7,973 bases of DNA, taken from positions 12,278 through 20,250 of the forward strand of contig DMFR01000273.1 of NCBI GenBank assembly GCA_003450125.1, read 5' to 3'. The position numbers were made by a program, and so were the translations under genes. The notes below the pieces were generated by a model, which searched no databases, was not told the origin of the DNA, and was given only the letters and a program-made list of their open reading frames with translations. Positions 5,404 through 7,973 of this stretch are shown one piece after another. Each line of letters starts with the position of its first letter. Positions within the stretch are counted from its first letter, which is position 1. Source of the stretch: Prolixibacteraceae bacterium (lineage in GTDB: Bacteria; Bacteroidota; Bacteroidia; Bacteroidales; Prolixibacteraceae).

Positions 5404-5503
5404 CCCAAGGTGCAGCGCACCGCAATATATTTTCCAACCAATTCCTGACAAGAGACCAAATTGTCTGCTATTGAAAAAATATTACGGTGCGCTGCACCTT
5501 GGG
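5404..5503. repeat. Paired REP-like units in inverted orientation (GGTGCAGCGCACC core)
   Basis: The arms at 5404-5434 and 5473-5503 are reverse complements at 29 of 31 positions, with the outer 19 bp (CCCAAGGTGCAGCGCACCG) perfect, around a 38-bp loop. Each arm contains its own small hairpin, GGTGC-AGC-GCACC, followed inward by an AT-rich tract. This is the layout of a REP doublet of the kind mobilised by REP-associated tyrosine transposases; no such transposase is in the window. Confidence 0.75.
5473..5498 (-). terminator. Possible terminator of the murF-alr transcript
   Basis: On the minus strand, about 150 bp past the stop at 5650, the hairpin GGTGC-AGC-GCACC (5498-5486) is followed by CGTAATATTTTTTC with six consecutive T (5479-5474). 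This resembles an intrinsic terminator, although the 5-bp stem is short and the T-run is separated from it by 6 bp. It overlaps the right arm of the REP-like doublet, so termination may be a by-product of the repeat. Confidence 0.3.
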
Positions 5504-5649
5504 TAAATTCCATACATTCTTGTAACTATAAATAGATATGGCGCCCTACACCTTTATCTCTTTGGAACACTGGCAATTGCAAATCTTCACCAGAGACTAC
5601 TAGCCTTTTAGTAGATTCGAAGAAGCGATTTTTATCAATATTCTGGATT

Positions 5650-7973
5650 TTATTCCTGTAAATAAACCCTTTTTACTCGTTGGGAAATCCCTGTAAGTAT
5701 TTCATAGGGGATGGTTCCGATGGTTTGGGCAATGTCGCTGACAGGGATGTGTTCGCCCATGAGTTCAACTTCATCCCCAACGGAAACCGGAAGGCCGGTG
5801 ACATCAATCATGCACATGTCCATGCAGATGTTACCGATCACAGGAACGATGCGGCCTTTCAGATACACCTTCCCCACTCCATTGCTCAGGCGGCGGTCAT
5901 AGCCATCGGCATAGCCTATGGGAAGGACGGCAATCTGGGAATCGTGGGTGATTACTCCTTTGCGTCCGTAGCCTACAGTTTGTCCTGCAGGGATCATTCG
6001 AAGCTGGGAGATGGAAGTTTTCAACCGGCTGATGCTCCTGATTTGTTGGTTACCCATTGCGCTTACCCCATAGAGTCCAATGCCAAGACGTACCATTTCA
6101 AACTGGTATTGGGGGAAGCGTTCAATACCTGCTGAATTGAGGATATGCCTGAATACCTTGTAAGGAAGTTTTTCGGTAATCATTGAACTGAACTGGAGGA
6201 ACTGCTCCACCTGGCTGATGGTAAACTCATCGTGCATATCTTCATCAGCCCCTGCAAGATGGGAAAATACAGAACGCACCACCATTTGTTCCTGCACCAG
6301 CAATTTGGCTAACAGCCGTTTAATGGTTTCTTCGGAGTCAAAGCCCAGACGATGCATCCCGGTATCCAGTTTCAAATGGACGGGATAACGCACCACTGCA
6401 TTTTGCTGCAAGACCTTTCGGAAGGCATCAAAGATTTCTTCAGAATAGATATTGGGTTCGAGCCTGAACTCGATCATGTTTTCAAAACTATGCTCCTCGG
6501 GATTCATCACCACAATGGGCAGATCAATACCGGCCTGACGCAGTTCAACACCTTCATCGGCAACGGCTACTGCTAAGTAATCAACCTTGTGAAACTGGAG
6601 GATACGGGCAATTTCAGCCATCCCGCTGCCATAAGAGAAGGCTTTGACCATCACCATGATGCGCGTTTCGGGATGAAGCATCGAGCGGAAGAGGTTCAGG
6701 TTGTCCGTCAAGGCGTTTAAATCAATCTCCAGCATCGTTTGGTGGTATTTCTTCTGAAGGACAGAGGAGATACGCTCGAAATGAAAATCCCTGGCTCCTT
6801 TCAGCAAGATACATTCCTGATGAAAGCTTTGGGGTTGATAAGATTCAAGGAATTGGTCGGTGGATTCATAAAACTCCGATGGCATTTCAAACAGGCCGGC
6901 ACGTTTGTGGATGTGGGGACCTATTCCGATCAGGTGGCTGGTTTTATTGAGTTGCAGCAATCGGGCCACTTCCTGGTACAATTGCTTGTCGGGAATACCT
7001 GATTGCTGGATATCAGACAAGATCACCGTTGTCCCCAGGTAGGGCGATTGGGCATGGTTGTTTAAAAATGAAAGGGCGATTTGCAGCGAATTGATATCCG
7101 AATTGTAGTAATCGTTAATCAGCAGACAATTGTTGATCCCTTCCTTCATTTCAAGGCGCATGGCTACAGGCTGTAAGGTTCTGAATGATTCGAGAACAGC
7201 GCTGTCGGCATAATGCTGGGAAAGAATAAAGGCCAGGCAATGGGCGGCATTTTCAAGATTGGCGGTATCCTGGAAGGGAAGGGAGATGCGGTACTTATAT
7301 TCAGAGTCTGACTTAAAGTCAGACTCTGAATATAAGAGTACAACTCCACCTTCCACTTCTTCTATCCTGAAGTAAAGGTCAGCTCTCTCGTCAATGAATG
7401 ACCATGCAATGAGTTTAACGGATGGATTGATACCGTCATTTGAGATGACTGATTCTACCAATGGTTGGTCTTTGCAGTAAATCAAGGTATCACAGGATTC
7501 AAAGAGCTTCAGTTTTTCTTCTAGCTTTTGCTGTTTAGAGACGAAATTCTCTTGATGGGATTCGCCAATATTGGTTAAAATGCCAATGGTTGGTTGGATG
7601 ATCCTTTGTAAGTTCTGCATCTCCCCAGGCTTGGAAATCCCAGCTTCAAAGATGGCCAGTTCATAATCCCCACTCAGGTTCCAGACCGACAAGGGAACTC
7701 CAACCTGAGAGTTGTAGCTTTTGGGGCTCCTGATTACAGCATGATTGTGCAGGAGTTCGAACAACCATTCCTTGACAATGGTCTTTCCGTTGCTTCCGGT
7801 AATCCCTACAACAGGAATGTCATATTGAGAGCGGTTCCAGGCTGCCAGCTTTTGTAGGGCCTCAAGTGTATTGGGAACTACAATAAAGCAGCAATTTCTA
7901 TATCCCACAAATGCTTCCGTATAGTCTGAAACCACAAATGCACGAACTCCCACATGAACCAGGTCCGCGATAT
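5650..7973 (-). CDS. Bifunctional MurF / alanine racemase fusion, 5'-partial
   Basis: The frame is open to the right edge and reads IADLVHVGVRAFVVSD there, so the GTG at 7953 is an internal Val and not the start. Residues are counted from it (767 to the stop); roughly 60-70 are missing. The MurF half (to about 400) joins D-Ala-D-Ala to UDP-MurNAc-tripeptide with ATP. It shows the P-loop GSNGKT (53-58), KSYNSQVGVPLS (78-89), NIGESHQENF (128-137), DYYNSDINSLQIAL (281-294) and KGARDFHFERI (385-395). The racemase half (406-767) is a PLP enzyme making D-alanine: PLP lysine K437 (VMVKAFSYGSG), KLDTGMHRLGF (528-538), R622 (RLGIGLYG), catalytic Y662 (VGYGRKG), CMD (710-712) and TGISQRVKRVY (754-764). 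Both act in the cytoplasm, one supplying the precursor of the other's substrate. Such fusions are standard in Bacteroidota. Odd: a perfect 43-bp DNA palindrome encodes about residues 206-220 of the MurF half. Confidence 0.95.
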   Translation of the reverse strand, partial: IADLVHVGVRAFVVSDYTEAFVGYRNCCFIVVPNTLEALQKLAAWNRSQYDIPVVGITGSNGKTIVKEWLFELLHNHAVIRSPKSYNSQVGVPLSVWNLSGDYELAIFEAGISKPGEMQNLQRIIQPTIGILTNIGESHQENFVSKQQKLEEKLKLFESCDTLIYCKDQPLVESVISNDGINPSVKLIAWSFIDERADLYFRIEEVEGGVVLLYSESDFKSDSEYKYRISLPFQDTANLENAAHCLAFILSQHYADSAVLESFRTLQPVAMRLEMKEGINNCLLINDYYNSDINSLQIALSFLNNHAQSPYLGTTVILSDIQQSGIPDKQLYQEVARLLQLNKTSHLIGIGPHIHKRAGLFEMPSEFYESTDQFLESYQPQSFHQECILLKGARDFHFERISSVLQKKYHQTMLEIDLNALTDNLNLFRSMLHPETRIMVMVKAFSYGSGMAEIARILQFHKVDYLAVAVADEGVELRQAGIDLPIVVMNPEEHSFENMIEFRLEPNIYSEEIFDAFRKVLQQNAVVRYPVHLKLDTGMHRLGFDSEETIKRLLAKLLVQEQMVVRSVFSHLAGADEDMHDEFTISQVEQFLQFSSMITEKLPYKVFRHILNSAGIERFPQYQFEMVRLGIGLYGVSAMGNQQIRSISRLKTSISQLRMIPAGQTVGYGRKGVITHDSQIAVLPIGYADGYDRRLSNGVGKVYLKGRIVPVIGNICMDMCMIDVTGLPVSVGDEVELMGEHIPVSDIAQTIGTIPYEILTGISQRVKRVYLQE
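7294..7336. repeat. Perfect 43-bp palindrome inside the murF-alr coding sequence
   Basis: The arms at 7294-7314 and 7316-7336 are exact reverse complements (21 bp each) around a single A at 7315. The right arm begins AAGTCAGACTCTGAATA. The reading frame passes through without stop and the encoded peptide, LLYSESDFKSDSEYK, is itself almost symmetrical. It sits just before ISLPFQDTANLENA of the MurF central domain, probably as the turn of a beta-hairpin. Beyond the arms, GTAC occurs on both sides (7291-7294 and 7338-7341), offset by 2 nt. Confidence 0.9.

Larger units (their letters stand above)
4520..5649. other. Gene-free convergent intergenic region with three inverted-repeat families
   Basis: This 1,130-bp space separates the convergent Crp-like and MurF-Alr genes. 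Positions 4520-4772 show nothing I can name: AT-rich, without convincing ORF, RNA gene or clear terminator. The rest carries three unrelated palindromic elements (4773-4970, 5094-5222, 5353-5503) separated by ordinary sequence. Frames that stay open here (for example 4611-4808 plus and 5034-5330 minus) lack family-like protein sequence, and the latter is a translation of the 5094-5222 repeat. Positions 5504-5649 hold only a weak 6-bp hairpin. Confidence 0.7.

Noticed and set aside
5597..5614. Hairpin CTACTA / TAGTAG as the murF-alr terminator
   Set aside because: The stem is only 6 bp and AT-rich, and no T-run follows it on the minus strand.
7951..7953. GTG as the start of the MurF-Alr fusion
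   Set aside because: The frame stays open to the window edge and the upstream residues IADLVHV continue the MurF N-terminal domain, so this is an internal valine.

Overview
The window looks like chromosomal DNA of a member of the Bacteroidota, probably a Bacteroidales-like environmental lineage. Three things point there. The right-hand gene is a fused MurF-alanine racemase, an arrangement typical of this phylum. Three of the genes have the Bacteroidota -7 promoter box TAnnTTTG just upstream. The base composition is moderately AT-rich, with long, repeat-filled intergenic spaces. No rRNA, tRNA, CRISPR array, transposase or phage gene was found.

Layout, left to right. Positions 1-1697 (minus) hold the N-terminal 565 residues of a secreted right-handed beta-helix protein that runs off the left edge. 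Positions 1926-2562 (minus) hold an overlapping MntA/HepT (nucleotidyltransferase antitoxin / HEPN toxin) pair with its own promoter. Positions 2754-3182 (minus) encode a small SnoaL/NTF2-like protein, followed by two hairpins. Positions 3183-3817 are a gene-free divergent region with a perfect 19-bp palindrome, a 45-bp-arm inverted repeat and T-rich degenerate tandem repeats. Positions 3818-4519 (plus) encode a Crp/Fnr-family regulator. Positions 4520-5649 are a 1.1-kb gene-free space between convergent genes, carrying three unrelated inverted-repeat elements. From 5650 to the right edge (minus) lies the MurF-Alr fusion, lacking only its N-terminus.

The genes do not form one pathway. The fusion makes D-alanine and adds D-Ala-D-Ala to the peptidoglycan precursor. 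MntA/HepT is a self-contained toxin-antitoxin module. The Crp-like regulator stands alone and its targets cannot be read from this window. The 19-bp palindrome between it and the SnoaL-like gene is a candidate operator for one of them.

I do not see a clear new multi-gene system. The most unusual signal is non-coding architecture: at least four different families of long inverted repeat in under 4 kb, including a perfect 43-bp palindrome (21-bp arms, 1-bp centre) inside the murF coding sequence that is translated in frame. A second notable element is a 198-bp nested palindrome made of 11-bp tandem units that switch strand in the middle.
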